Origin: Marinisporobacter balticus | GTDB taxonomy: Bacteria > Bacillota > Clostridia > Peptostreptococcales > Thermotaleaceae | Reading direction: 5' to 3' | DNA: 12,061 bases | Assembly: GCF_004345705.1 (NCBI RefSeq) | Contig: NZ_SLWV01000047.1 | Span: 1-12,061, forward strand | Shown: piece after piece, positions 1 through 7,837 of the stretch | How the letters are laid out: each line of letters starts with the position of its first letter | How positions within the stretch are numbered: position 1 is the first letter of the stretch | Translations under genes and position numbers: made by a program | The notes under the pieces: model-generated | What the model saw: the letters and a program-made list of their open reading frames with translations, nothing else | Databases searched by the model: none | What the model was told of the DNA's origin: nothing

Positions 1-41
1 ATCTAAAAAAGATGACTCCTGTTCAATACAGAAATCATCTT
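1..41 (-). terminator. Intrinsic terminator after the HD-GYP gene
   Basis: On the minus strand a 14-bp stem (arms 28-41 and 9-22, two G-U pairs) closes a 5-nt loop and is followed directly by a run of T (plus-strand A at 5-10). It lies about 70 nt after the stop codon of the HD-GYP gene and is the first strong terminator downstream. A weaker TTGTC/GACAA hairpin at 68-80 lies between them. Confidence 0.85.
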
Positions 42-111
42 CTTAATGTAGCATAGGCTTTTTTAAATTGTCCTTGACAAAGGGTACATTTTAAAATTCA
101 AAGAAGGTTTT

Positions 112-1275
112 TTATCTTATTTCATTAAAAGAATTTTCATTTCCTAATTGACGTGGAACACATGCATTAGGAACTTCATACAATATCCCGTCAATGACCA
201 CATTTGTTTCTTTCATCAAATCAAAGTTTTTCATTTCTACTGTAACTGCATTTTGCTTAACAACTTTCACTTTTGGTCTTAGTGGAAAATCTGGCTTTAT
301 TTCTTCTACTACACCAATTTCTCCATTACTCAACTGCACTAAACTCCCTACTGGATAAGGTATTATTTTTTTTATAAAAACTCTTACCATATCAAAATCA
401 AAATTTCCACCCGCACTACCCATAATGAGCTCAATAGCTTCATTTGCTGGCAAAGCCTTTCTATACGGCGTATCGGAAACCATTGCATCATAAGTATCTG
501 CAATTGCAACAATTTTTGACAATTTATTAATTTTATTTTCTGTATATCCATAAGGATACCCTGATCCATCTATTCTTTCATGATGCTGCAACGCAATCAG
601 TTTTACACTTGTATTCAAATCATATCGCTCTTTTAAATAATCATATCCTTTTTTTGCATGTTCCTTAACGATTTCATACTCTTGATTCGTTAATGCTTCC
701 CTTTTCAAAAGAATCTCCTTAGGTATAAATGATTTACCTACATCATGTAGCATTGCGCCTATACACAAATCATACAATTCATCTTTATTTAAACCAAGTT
801 CTATTCCTAAAACCAATGATAATACAGCAACATTTACTGAGTGTCGATAAGTATAATTGTCTATACTTTTTACATCTACTAAATTAATAACCATATTTTC
901 ACCCGTTAAGATTTCTTCTACAACCTCTTTAGATATACTATTTAATGATTGAAGATTTTTTTCTCTTGTTTGTAGTAATTGCTTTGCTTTTATCGAATTA
1001 TTATTTTGCCCAAAATATTGATCCAAATTATCAAATGTATCTTTAATAGTAGTAATTGCAGAATTTCTTAGTTTTGGACTAATAATATCTTCAATCTCAT
1101 TGTCACTATATTCATCATGAATATAGATACTATAGATACCATTTTCTTTAATTCTCTCTAAAAGATTTTGATTTAACCTTATCCCTTTTTGTAATAAAAT
1201 TCTATTGTTTCGATCATTTAATGTTTGGGCTAAATACATCCCTTCCTTTGCATAATCAATGGGTACAAGTCTCAT
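112..1275 (-). CDS. HD-GYP domain protein, probable cyclic di-GMP phosphodiesterase
   Basis: This is a 387-residue protein with no signal peptide or membrane segment, so it is probably cytosolic. Residues 1-60 form a conserved amino-terminal module rich in short strands, seen ahead of many clostridial HD-GYP domains. The HD-GYP domain spans about 125-305. It shows the HD metal pair in MLHDVGK (H177, D178), EH at 205-206, HHER (231-234), the signature GSGYP (237-241) and IADTYDAM (258-265). The family hydrolyses c-di-GMP to pGpG or GMP, or in some members cGAMP; the substrate here is inferred. A carboxy-terminal strand-rich segment (about 308-387, starting YPVGSLVQLSNGE) is also common in this group. 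There is no GGDEF, EAL or receiver domain. An ATG two codons upstream is only 2 nt from the ribosome binding site, so the ATG at 1275 is preferred. The gene has its own promoter and terminator. Confidence 0.93.
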   Translation of the reverse strand: MRLVPIDYAKEGMYLAQTLNDRNNRILLQKGIRLNQNLLERIKENGIYSIYIHDEYSDNEIEDIISPKLRNSAITTIKDTFDNLDQYFGQNNNSIKAKQLLQTREKNLQSLNSISKEVVEEILTGENMVINLVDVKSIDNYTYRHSVNVAVLSLVLGIELGLNKDELYDLCIGAMLHDVGKSFIPKEILLKREALTNQEYEIVKEHAKKGYDYLKERYDLNTSVKLIALQHHERIDGSGYPYGYTENKINKLSKIVAIADTYDAMVSDTPYRKALPANEAIELIMGSAGGNFDFDMVRVFIKKIIPYPVGSLVQLSNGEIGVVEEIKPDFPLRPKVKVVKQNAVTVEMKNFDLMKETNVVIDGILYEVPNACVPRQLGNENSFNEIR

Positions 1276-1283
1276 AGTCATTA

Positions 1284-1289
1284 CTCCTT
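1284..1289 (-). promoter_or_regulatory. Ribosome binding site deciding the HD-GYP start
   Basis: AAGGAG lies 8 nt before the ATG at 1275 but only 2 nt before the upstream in-frame ATG at 1281. The spacing selects 1275. Confidence 0.8.
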
Positions 1290-1338
1290 ATATTTTCACT
1301 AAATATTTTCTTTATTAAATATTTCTTCTACTAAACCA

Positions 1339-1347
1339 ATTATATCA
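1339..1347 (-). promoter_or_regulatory. Extended -10 promoter for the HD-GYP gene
   Basis: TGATATAAT on the minus strand is a perfect extended -10 element (TGN followed by TATAAT). No good TTGACA-like -35 is seen 17 nt upstream, which is typical for extended -10 promoters. The predicted transcript would start near 1332 and carry a leader of about 57 nt. The promoter lies between queG and this gene, so the HD-GYP protein need not depend on addA-queG transcription. Confidence 0.7.
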
Positions 1348-1414
1348 AATTTCTACATTTTCTGCGGTTTTTTTTAATAGCATTAAAAATATTTATATTT
1401 TTATTTTTATTCTA

Positions 1415-2314
1415 TCACTTGTCCTTCCTTTTTAGAACATGCAAATTTCTTGCAATAATTTTTTTCCCTCTCCAACTAAAGGCTCTGTTTCCATATATTC
1501 TTTTAAAAGCTTTATTAGACATCTCTGAAATTTCTTCTTCCTTAAGGGTATAGATCAAAGCCGTTTTAAATTCTCTCATATTTGTATTTGCTATATTTTG
1601 ATTGTGAGGGCATATATCCTGACAAATATCGCAGCCAAACACCATATTGTTTTTCTTTAAGATATGTATTTCTTCCCCTGTCAGTTCTTCCTTTTTCTGT
1701 GTAATAAAAGATACGCATTTTCTTGGATCTATTTTAAAACCACCAAGGATTGCTCCTCCTGGACATTTTTTTATACAGGCACCACATCTCATACAAGTTT
1801 TATCTAATGGTTTATCTTCTTCAAAAGGATAATTATTTATGATATATCCAATAAACACGAAAGAACCATATGGATCTGTAATAATATGATTGTTTAATCC
1901 AAAATATCCTACCCCTGCTAAATACGCTAAATATCTGTCTACTAACGGTCCTGTATCTACAAAAGATTTATACGAAAATCCTTTTATATGTGCTTTAAAG
2001 AATTCTCCTATTTTCTCTAGCTTTTCTTTGATAATCATATGATAATCTATAGAATAAGTATATTTTGAAATATTTGAATTCTCAAAATTCCCTGTAAAAT
2101 AAGGAAATAAACAAACAATAATAGATGCTGCATCTTCCATCTGCTCTTTAGGATCGGTTCTCTTTTTTAAATCTTTTTCTTCCATCCCTGTAATATACCC
2201 TTTATCTACGCGATCCCTTAATATCTTTTCTAATTCTTTGTAAGGTCCAACAGGTGCAATTCCAACATGTTCTATGTTTAACTTTTGACAAAATTGTATT
2301 AAACTTTTTTTCAC
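1415..2314 (-). CDS. queG: Epoxyqueuosine reductase, short form without HEAT domain
   Basis: QueG is a cobalamin- and iron-sulfur-dependent cytosolic enzyme that reduces epoxyqueuosine to queuosine at the wobble base of tRNA, the last step of the pathway. The 299 residues show the family layout. RTDP at 52-55 is followed by a strand (AASIIVCLFPY). VDTGPLVDR (119-127) carries the catalytic-type Asp at 120. Two 4Fe-4S motifs follow: CMRCGACIKKCP (Cys 174, 177, 180, 184) and CDICQDICP (Cys 228, 231, 235), with Cys200 between. The domain ends with WRGKKIIARN, so the carboxy-terminal HEAT-like repeats of E. coli QueG are absent, as in many clostridial homologues. The start is GTG with GGAG 8 nt upstream. 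It begins 18 bp after the addA stop, so the two are probably co-transcribed. No other queuosine gene is in the window. A QueG-like paralogue with a different substrate is possible but less likely. Confidence 0.9.
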   Translation of the reverse strand: MKKSLIQFCQKLNIEHVGIAPVGPYKELEKILRDRVDKGYITGMEEKDLKKRTDPKEQMEDAASIIVCLFPYFTGNFENSNISKYTYSIDYHMIIKEKLEKIGEFFKAHIKGFSYKSFVDTGPLVDRYLAYLAGVGYFGLNNHIITDPYGSFVFIGYIINNYPFEEDKPLDKTCMRCGACIKKCPGGAILGGFKIDPRKCVSFITQKKEELTGEEIHILKKNNMVFGCDICQDICPHNQNIANTNMREFKTALIYTLKEEEISEMSNKAFKRIYGNRAFSWRGKKIIARNLHVLKRKDK

Positions 2315-2332
2315 TTTTATTTCTCCACTTCC

Positions 2333-5300
2333 TTATAATTTCATCTCTTCATCTAAATAAAATAGATAAATGAAGCTATCTTTTACTCGTTTTTGTGTTA
2401 TTTTCTCTAAAGCTTCTTTATATAATGCCACTTGAACACGATATTTCTCTACAGTTTCTTCTTTATGCCCAAAACCTACATAATCTGTTTTATAATCTAC
2501 TAAAACATATCCGTCCTCTTCCTCAAAATAACAATCTATAACCCCTTGAATTAAAAGGTTTTCTTTACAATTCTCTAAATCTGGTATTACCTCAACAGCT
2601 TTTTTTACATAATTAAAAGGTACTTCTCTAAAAACATTTTGTGATTTTAAAATACGCTCTCCAATATTACTCTTAAAGAAAGTAATAATTTTCAAAATAT
2701 CTACTACATCTGCTTCTTCTGGTTTTAATAATTCAGCCCTTACCATTTTACGAAGTTGTTCTTCTATTTTTCCCTTACTTTCTATATGCTTCAAATCCAA
2801 ATGCTGCATGATAAAGTGGATAATTGTCCCCTTCTGTGCTGGTGTAAAATCTTTTTGCGCATCCATAAATTTAGGCTTTTGAATTAAAGCGGGAATATTC
2901 ATCCCCATCCCTGCTAGTTCCTTAAATGATATTCTTTTAATCTCCGTTACAGATAATTTGGAAGAAATTTGCGTAGCTATTTTATTCGGATCATACCAAT
3001 TTAATCTTTTATCTACAAAATCTTTATCTTGTGGATCACTAATTTGGAAATCATTTAAAACCTTTTTAAATGCCAATTTATTTATCTTTTTTTCTACTTC
3101 TTCTGTTTGAATATCTTTTTTATTTATTTTTTTCACAATCCACTTAGAATCATCTTCTAACAGCAATGCCTTATCCCAAACTACCCCAGCCCACGCTCTT
3201 AATTTTTCTCCATCTTTATGTCTTATCAACGCAGAACCGATCCAATCTAAATAGCTTTTTGAACGAGATAAGTAGAAAGGATTGATTCGCCCCATCCATT
3301 TCTTTGCTGATTTTTCTATATCTCTTATAGATCCTAAAAGTATAAGCTTGTCTTTCGCTCTTGTAAGTGCCACATATAATATGCGCATTTCTTCTGATAA
3401 ACTTTCTATTTTGATTCTATATTTCATCGCAATTTTTGCAATGGTATCTGTATATTGTCTAAGGTTTGGATCTACATATTTTGGTCCAATCCCCAAATCC
3501 TTATGGAACAATACTTGGGAATTTATATCCATTAAATTAAATTGTTTTCCCATACCTGCTACAATCACTACGGGAAACTCCAATCCTTTACTTTTATGAA
3601 TACTCATAATTCGAACGACTTTATCATTCTCTCCTAATGTTTTCGCTGTTCCCATATCCCCACTACTATTTTTTAACTTATCAATAAATTTAATAAAATT
3701 AAACAATCCTTTTATGGATGTATTTTGAAATTGGCGTGCACGATCTGCTAATATTCTTAAATTGGCTTGTCGTTGTACCCCTCCAGGCATAGCTCCTATA
3801 TAATCATAATACCCTGTTTCTTTTAAAAGCTTCCAAATAAATTCATCAATATGAATATATCGCGAAACTTCTTTCCACTCTTTGATCTTCTTCAAAAATC
3901 GAACGCATTTATCACTCAGTGGGTCATCAGCAGTCTTCATATATTCTTGTACAGCTTCAAAATAAGTTTTTTCTTTACTATGCATTCGAATTTGAATCAT
4001 TTCTTCTGTATTAAAGCCCCCTATCGGAGAACGCATAATACTAAGCAATGGAATATCCTGCATTTTATTGTCTATTACTTTTAATAAATTCATAAAAATA
4101 TTCACTTCTATGGCTTCAAAATAACCTGTGTTTATATCTGCATAAGCAGGAATACCTTCTTCAATAAAAACTTCTAAGAAAGTCTGCGCCCAATTTTTTG
4201 TAGCTCTAAGAAGCACAACCATATCTTTATAATTAATTTTTCTATATTGCATAAGCTTATTATCATAAATTTCCTGATCTATTAATTCTTTGATTCGTTT
4301 TGCAACAATCCTTGCCTCTACTTCCATATCCTCTAATTCTTCTAGTTCTTCTAGTTCAACGTCTACCTCTTCTTTATTTTTTTCTATGATATTTAGTTCT
4401 ATTTCTAAATCGTTCAGTGGCTCATATTCAGCACCCTTATACAGATAAGCACTTTCATCATAATCTATTTCACCAAATTCCTTGGTCATAATATTTTTAA
4501 AAATAAAGTTAATTCCATCAATAACTTCTGCTCTACTTCTAAAGTTCTTACTCAAATCGATTCTACGATTTAATGATTCTGAATCTTCTTCGTAGGTTTC
4601 ATATTTCTCAATAAAAAGTGTTGGATCTGCTAATCTAAATCGATAAATACTTTGCTTTACATCTCCTACCATGAATAAATTATTTTCTCTTTTAATAAAT
4701 CCCAATATGGTTTCTTGCACAATATTGCTATCTTGGTACTCATCTACAAATATATATGCAAACTTTTTTTCATATTCTTTTGCTACTTGTTCATTTTGTA
4801 AAATTCTTAAAGCATAATGTTCAAGATCATTAAAATCCACAATGCCTTTTTCTATTTTTTTCTCATGATACATGCTTTCAAAATCATTTACTAAGTTATA
4901 TAAATATCTCATATATGGATACAATTCATTCAAGTCTTTCACATATTCTTGTGGATGCTTCATCAAAATATCTTCTTTGATATCTTTTATAATCTCTTTT
5001 CCTTGTTCTCTTAATCCCTTTACTTCTTCTTTTAATACTTCATCAACATCTTTTGAAAGTCTACCTAATCTTTTATGTTTTGCATTTTGCAGTATATCAT
5101 AAAAAACATTTAATCCTAATCTTAACCCATTACGCAATTCATCTATTAAATGAATGTCCTCTAAAATTGCATCATGATATCCTGCTGGTCCTAAAGGTTT
5201 TTGACACAAGTTTTTACTTTCAATAAATACTTCTTTCGCTCCTACTAATGCAATACAAATCTGATCTACAATAGCCTTATGCCATGTAGTTTCATCAAAA

Positions 5301-5908
5301 GACGATTCTTCTAAAGAAAATTCTTCAACCTTCTCTTTTAGCCATTCTTTTGGATATGGCTTACTTTGAATAAATCCATACAATCTTAAAACCAAATCCA
5401 AAAGAGGCGTATCCTCTTTATTTCCGCCAAACCGTTCTACTAATCCTATAAAGCCTTCCTCAGCCTTCTCATATTCCTTCTCAAATAGTTCTTCTAACGC
5501 CTCAGCCTTCATAATACTCGTTTCTGTCCCATCTCCAATACGAAAATTGGGATCTATATCAATCAAATGAAAATATTTTCGTACTACATTAATACAAAAT
5601 GAATGGAGTGTACTAATAGATGCTCTATTTAACAGATTGATTTGCTTTCTTAAGTGTTCTTCATTTTTATCCTTCTTTTCTAGTTCCTTTAAAATTGCTG
5701 CACCTATTCTTTCTCTCATTTCTCCTGCTGCTGCATTCGTAAAAGTTACAATCAATAATCTATCAATATCTATCTTATCTTTTATGATCAATTGAATGAT
5801 TCGCTCAACCAATACAGCTGTTTTTCCTGATCCTGCTGCTGCTGCAATCAAAAGGTTGCTCTCTCTTGCATCAATGGCATTTTGTTGATCTTTTGTCCAC
5901 ATAACCAT
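2333..5908 (-). CDS. addA: ATP-dependent helicase/nuclease subunit A (AddA)
   Basis: AddA is the motor and one of two nuclease subunits of AddAB, the Gram-positive counterpart of RecBCD, which resects double-strand breaks for RecA-dependent repair. At 1191 residues it has typical AddA length. It opens with the superfamily 1A Q-motif region (TKDQQNAID) and Walker A AAAGSGKT (about 23-30). The Walker B motif VDEYQDSN lies near 386-393, followed by GDVKQSIYRFR. Motif VI LYVALTRAKDKLIL is near 842-855. The RecB-type nuclease domain is carboxy-terminal, with GVIDCYFEEEDGYVLVDYKTD ending near 1140 and QVALYKEAL just after. All catalytic motifs are intact. An in-frame ATG 11 codons upstream lacks a ribosome binding site, so the ATG at 5908 is chosen. 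queG follows 18 bp after the stop. The partner addB, usually directly upstream, is not in this window. Confidence 0.97.
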   Translation of the reverse strand: MVMWTKDQQNAIDARESNLLIAAAAGSGKTAVLVERIIQLIIKDKIDIDRLLIVTFTNAAAGEMRERIGAAILKELEKKDKNEEHLRKQINLLNRASISTLHSFCINVVRKYFHLIDIDPNFRIGDGTETSIMKAEALEELFEKEYEKAEEGFIGLVERFGGNKEDTPLLDLVLRLYGFIQSKPYPKEWLKEKVEEFSLEESSFDETTWHKAIVDQICIALVGAKEVFIESKNLCQKPLGPAGYHDAILEDIHLIDELRNGLRLGLNVFYDILQNAKHKRLGRLSKDVDEVLKEEVKGLREQGKEIIKDIKEDILMKHPQEYVKDLNELYPYMRYLYNLVNDFESMYHEKKIEKGIVDFNDLEHYALRILQNEQVAKEYEKKFAYIFVDEYQDSNIVQETILGFIKRENNLFMVGDVKQSIYRFRLADPTLFIEKYETYEEDSESLNRRIDLSKNFRSRAEVIDGINFIFKNIMTKEFGEIDYDESAYLYKGAEYEPLNDLEIELNIIEKNKEEVDVELEELEELEDMEVEARIVAKRIKELIDQEIYDNKLMQYRKINYKDMVVLLRATKNWAQTFLEVFIEEGIPAYADINTGYFEAIEVNIFMNLLKVIDNKMQDIPLLSIMRSPIGGFNTEEMIQIRMHSKEKTYFEAVQEYMKTADDPLSDKCVRFLKKIKEWKEVSRYIHIDEFIWKLLKETGYYDYIGAMPGGVQRQANLRILADRARQFQNTSIKGLFNFIKFIDKLKNSSGDMGTAKTLGENDKVVRIMSIHKSKGLEFPVVIVAGMGKQFNLMDINSQVLFHKDLGIGPKYVDPNLRQYTDTIAKIAMKYRIKIESLSEEMRILYVALTRAKDKLILLGSIRDIEKSAKKWMGRINPFYLSRSKSYLDWIGSALIRHKDGEKLRAWAGVVWDKALLLEDDSKWIVKKINKKDIQTEEVEKKINKLAFKKVLNDFQISDPQDKDFVDKRLNWYDPNKIATQISSKLSVTEIKRISFKELAGMGMNIPALIQKPKFMDAQKDFTPAQKGTIIHFIMQHLDLKHIESKGKIEEQLRKMVRAELLKPEEADVVDILKIITFFKSNIGERILKSQNVFREVPFNYVKKAVEVIPDLENCKENLLIQGVIDCYFEEEDGYVLVDYKTDYVGFGHKEETVEKYRVQVALYKEALEKITQKRVKDSFIYLFYLDEEMKL

Positions 5909-5915
5909 TTTTATT

Positions 5916-5923
5916 CTCCTCCC
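5916..5923 (-). promoter_or_regulatory. Ribosome binding site deciding the addA start
   Basis: GGGAGGAG lies 7 nt before the ATG at 5908. The longer reading frame starting at 5941 would place this site inside the coding sequence and has no site of its own. Confidence 0.9.
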
Positions 5924-6042
5924 TTGGTCTTTCATATACATCTATGTTAAGAGATAATCAATAGTAAGTTCACTAATCTTGGTCACTATTTCAATTTTTT
6001 TCTTATCCCTAAATATTTTTTATCATTTCAATCCTATACAAA

Positions 6043-6051
6043 ATTATATCA
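6043..6051 (-). promoter_or_regulatory. Extended -10 promoter for addA-queG
   Basis: TGATATAAT on the minus strand is identical to the element before the HD-GYP gene. The region where a -35 box would be (about 6066-6071) lies inside the stem of the upstream terminator and does not resemble TTGACA. The predicted start near 6036 gives a leader of about 128 nt. That leader contains a possible AATAGT/ACTATT pairing but no recognised riboswitch. Confidence 0.65.
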
Positions 6052-6057
6052 TAGTAG

Positions 6058-6088
6058 ATAAAAACCCTCTATCTATTCAGATAAAGGG
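6058..6088 (-). terminator. Intrinsic terminator after the 6131-6658 gene
   Basis: On the minus strand CCCTTTATCT pairs with AGATAGAGGG (10 bp, one G-U) around the 4-nt loop GAAT, followed by TTTTTAT. It lies 43 nt after the stop codon of the membrane-anchored protein gene and separates it from the addA promoter. Confidence 0.9.
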
Positions 6089-6130
6089 GTATTTTTATTT
6101 ATATTGATTATTGAACAATCCTTTTAAATA

Positions 6131-6658
6131 CTACTTAGACATATGAAGCATATTTACATTTTTAGGATTGAACAAGATCTTTTTTTCAAATCCTTGTTTT
6201 TCTTCAACAAAAATATAATCATCCACAAGTGCACTTGCTGAGCTCGGTTGTAAGGTTGTTATGTGCATCTTATTATCTTCATCTGTAGTATAAATCCAAA
6301 GTTTCAATTCTCCTAATTGAATGTATCCATCAAACAAAACAAACGCTCGGTCACTGTCCTTTACAAGCATTAGCCAATTTTGCCCATCATCCCACATAAT
6401 CTCGCCATCAGCATCTCTCTCCGCTGCTGTATATAACTGAACTTCCTCATCCTCATTGTCCCCATCTACATCAATACGATATTTCTCAAGTAATGTTAGA
6501 TTTTTTGTATCTATTAAATCTTTCGATTCAAAGATCATTTGTGTTTCATTTCCTTGATCCACTACATTATGATCCTTCGTGAAATAAAGTTTATAGGACA
6601 CTACAAGCAGGATTAAAAAAATAGCCACGACTGCTTTCTTTCTTATATCTTTTTTCAT
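6131..6658 (-). CDS. Membrane-anchored acidic protein of unknown function
   Basis: I do not recognise this 175-residue protein. It has a basic start (MKKDIRKK) and one hydrophobic segment at about 9-26. There is no lipobox and no clear signal peptidase site, so it is probably anchored with its carboxy end outside the cell. The outer part is acidic. It contains DVDGDNEDEE (63-72), resembling the D-x-D-x-D calcium loops of FG-GAP/VCBS-like and dockerin-like proteins. Several predicted strands follow (VQLYTA, NWLMLVKD, AFVLFDGYI, KLWIYTTDED), suggesting a small beta-rich domain. The start has a modest site (GGGGA, about 7 nt away). It begins 45 bp after the tag stop on the same strand and precedes a strong terminator, so it may be the last gene of a tag transcript. 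Function cannot be inferred from that pairing. Confidence 0.8.
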   Translation of the reverse strand: MKKDIRKKAVVAIFLILLVVSYKLYFTKDHNVVDQGNETQMIFESKDLIDTKNLTLLEKYRIDVDGDNEDEEVQLYTAAERDADGEIMWDDGQNWLMLVKDSDRAFVLFDGYIQLGELKLWIYTTDEDNKMHITTLQPSSASALVDDYIFVEEKQGFEKKILFNPKNVNMLHMSK

Positions 6659-6703
6659 TTTCGGTTCCCCATTTCAGTAATTATTTTAAATGAATATTTT
6701 CTA

Positions 6704-7342
6704 TTAAATATATCTTCCTTGAGCATTTATCATGTCATAACCCGATTTCAAGATTTGCTCATATCTAAAGCAATCTACTACATGGTCATTAACTAATCCT
6801 GTAGCTTGTAGATAGGAATATATTGTAACTGGACCAATAAACTTAAACCCCCTATTTTTCAACTCTTTACTTACCACTTTAGATAGTTTAGTTTTTGCAG
6901 GAATTTCTGATTCATTTTTCCATACATTGATTACAGGTTTATAATCAACAAACTTCCAAATGTATTCACTAAAACTTCCAAATTCTTTTTGAATTTGAAC
7001 GAATCTTTGAGCATTGTTTATGGATGCTTCAATTTTCTTTCTATTTTTTATTATTCCTTCATTTTTTGTGAGTTCTTCAATCTTTTTATTATCAAAATTA
7101 GCTACTGAAATAGGATTAAAATAATCATATGCTTTCCTGTAATTTTCTCTTTTTCTTAAAATTGTTATCCAGCTTAAACCTGCCTGTGCAGATTCCAATA
7201 TCATGAATTCAAAATGTTTCCTATCATCAAATACTGGTACACCCCATTCTTCATCATGGTATTTAATATAAATTTCATCTTTTTTACACCAAGAACATCT
7301 TTTCATTATGGTATCCTTATTATCATATCCATAAATCTCCAA
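6704..7342 (-). CDS. tag: DNA-3-methyladenine glycosylase I
   Basis: Tag removes 3-methyladenine from alkylated DNA as the first step of base excision repair. The zinc ligands of the family are all present: Cys16 and His29 near the amino end and His187 and Cys191 in NDHVVDCF. Also conserved are Tyr28 in YHDEEWG, the base-binding Glu50 (ESAQAGLSW) and Trp58. The domain is full length at 212 residues. The start is uncertain. TTG at 7342 has a very strong AGAAGGAGG site 8 nt upstream. An in-frame ATG at 7306 has a weaker AAGGA at 7 nt; from there the key residues become C4, H17, E38, W46, H175 and C179, the same numbers as in E. coli Tag. Both products would be active by motif content. The gene for the membrane-anchored protein follows 45 bp downstream. 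Confidence 0.95.
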   Translation of the reverse strand: MEIYGYDNKDTIMKRCSWCKKDEIYIKYHDEEWGVPVFDDRKHFEFMILESAQAGLSWITILRKRENYRKAYDYFNPISVANFDNKKIEELTKNEGIIKNRKKIEASINNAQRFVQIQKEFGSFSEYIWKFVDYKPVINVWKNESEIPAKTKLSKVVSKELKNRGFKFIGPVTIYSYLQATGLVNDHVVDCFRYEQILKSGYDMINAQGRYI

Positions 7343-7350
7343 GATTTATT

Positions 7351-7359
7351 CCTCCTTCT
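7351..7359 (-). promoter_or_regulatory. Strong ribosome binding site before the TTG start of tag
   Basis: AGAAGGAGG ends 8 nt before TTG at 7342. It is among the best sites in the window. It is too far (about 44 nt) from the alternative ATG at 7306 to serve it, which supports the TTG start despite family numbering that fits the ATG. Confidence 0.7.
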
Positions 7360-7389
7360 AAATACATTTAAATTGCTAACGCTTTCATC

Positions 7390-7415
7390 TTAGATATTGG
7401 CATAATAATATCTAA
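7390..7415. promoter_or_regulatory. Perfect 9-bp inverted repeat upstream of tag, operator-like
   Basis: TTAGATATT and AATATCTAA are perfect reverse complements separated by 8 bp (7399-7406). The centre is about 60 bp before the TTG start of tag. The arm length, AT content and spacing suit a dimeric repressor site. It could also form a hairpin in a tag leader. No T run follows on the minus strand, so a terminator is unlikely. Confidence 0.45.
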
Positions 7416-7435
7416 CCTTATCCATGATTAAAAAA

Positions 7436-7678
7436 CTAATTAGCCAATAGAATCTTTCTAATCTTTCTTAATCTCTTAATAATAGATACTGTAAGGCTAT
7501 ATCCATATCCTTTATTTCTATATTCTTCAAGTACATTCAAAAATCCAATTGCTCCATCATCATGTGTCATAATCCAAGCAACTACGCTTCTATCTTCTCA
7601 TATATACGAAATCATCCAATCTTCTACTACCACAAAGTATTCTTCATCTTCACATTTTTCTAATAATAATTGTAACTC
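7436..7678 (-). pseudogene. Remnant of a GNAT family N-acetyltransferase
   Basis: One frame reads as a continuous GNAT-like protein of about 80 codons interrupted by a single in-frame TGA at 7598-7600. Before the stop it gives EDEEYFVVVEDWMISYI. After it come EDRSVVAWIMTHDDGAIGF and then LNVLEEYRNKGYGYSL, which is the acetyl-CoA-binding R-x-x-G-x-G motif in its usual place after a strand. The frame ends at TAG (7436-7438) just where the following helix and strand should continue, so the carboxy-terminal part of the fold is missing. Upstream, ATG at 7692-7694 preceded by GGTGGGGG lies in a different frame from the acetyltransferase, suggesting a frameshift as well. The original substrate cannot be told. 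The frame resembles FR47-like members, but that is inference. Confidence 0.75.
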
Positions 7679-7837
7679 ATACTATGTTACTCATTACCCC
7701 CACCTAGCCGTTAGTCTTTGGACAAGGATATTTTATTTACTAAATCTATTTATAGCTACATTTTATCATTTTAAGTAATATATAGTAAGCAGATGTTACC
7801 TTATGAATAAAAAATATACCCCGAAATATTCATAGCT

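Noticed and set aside
1383..1414. AT-only hairpin after queG as a terminator
   Set aside because: The stem consists almost wholly of A-T pairs and is followed by A rather than T on the transcribed strand, so it is unlikely to terminate.
3282..3599. 105-codon plus-strand open frame inside addA
   Set aside because: It is antisense to the conserved helicase motif VI region of addA and has no credible start signal.
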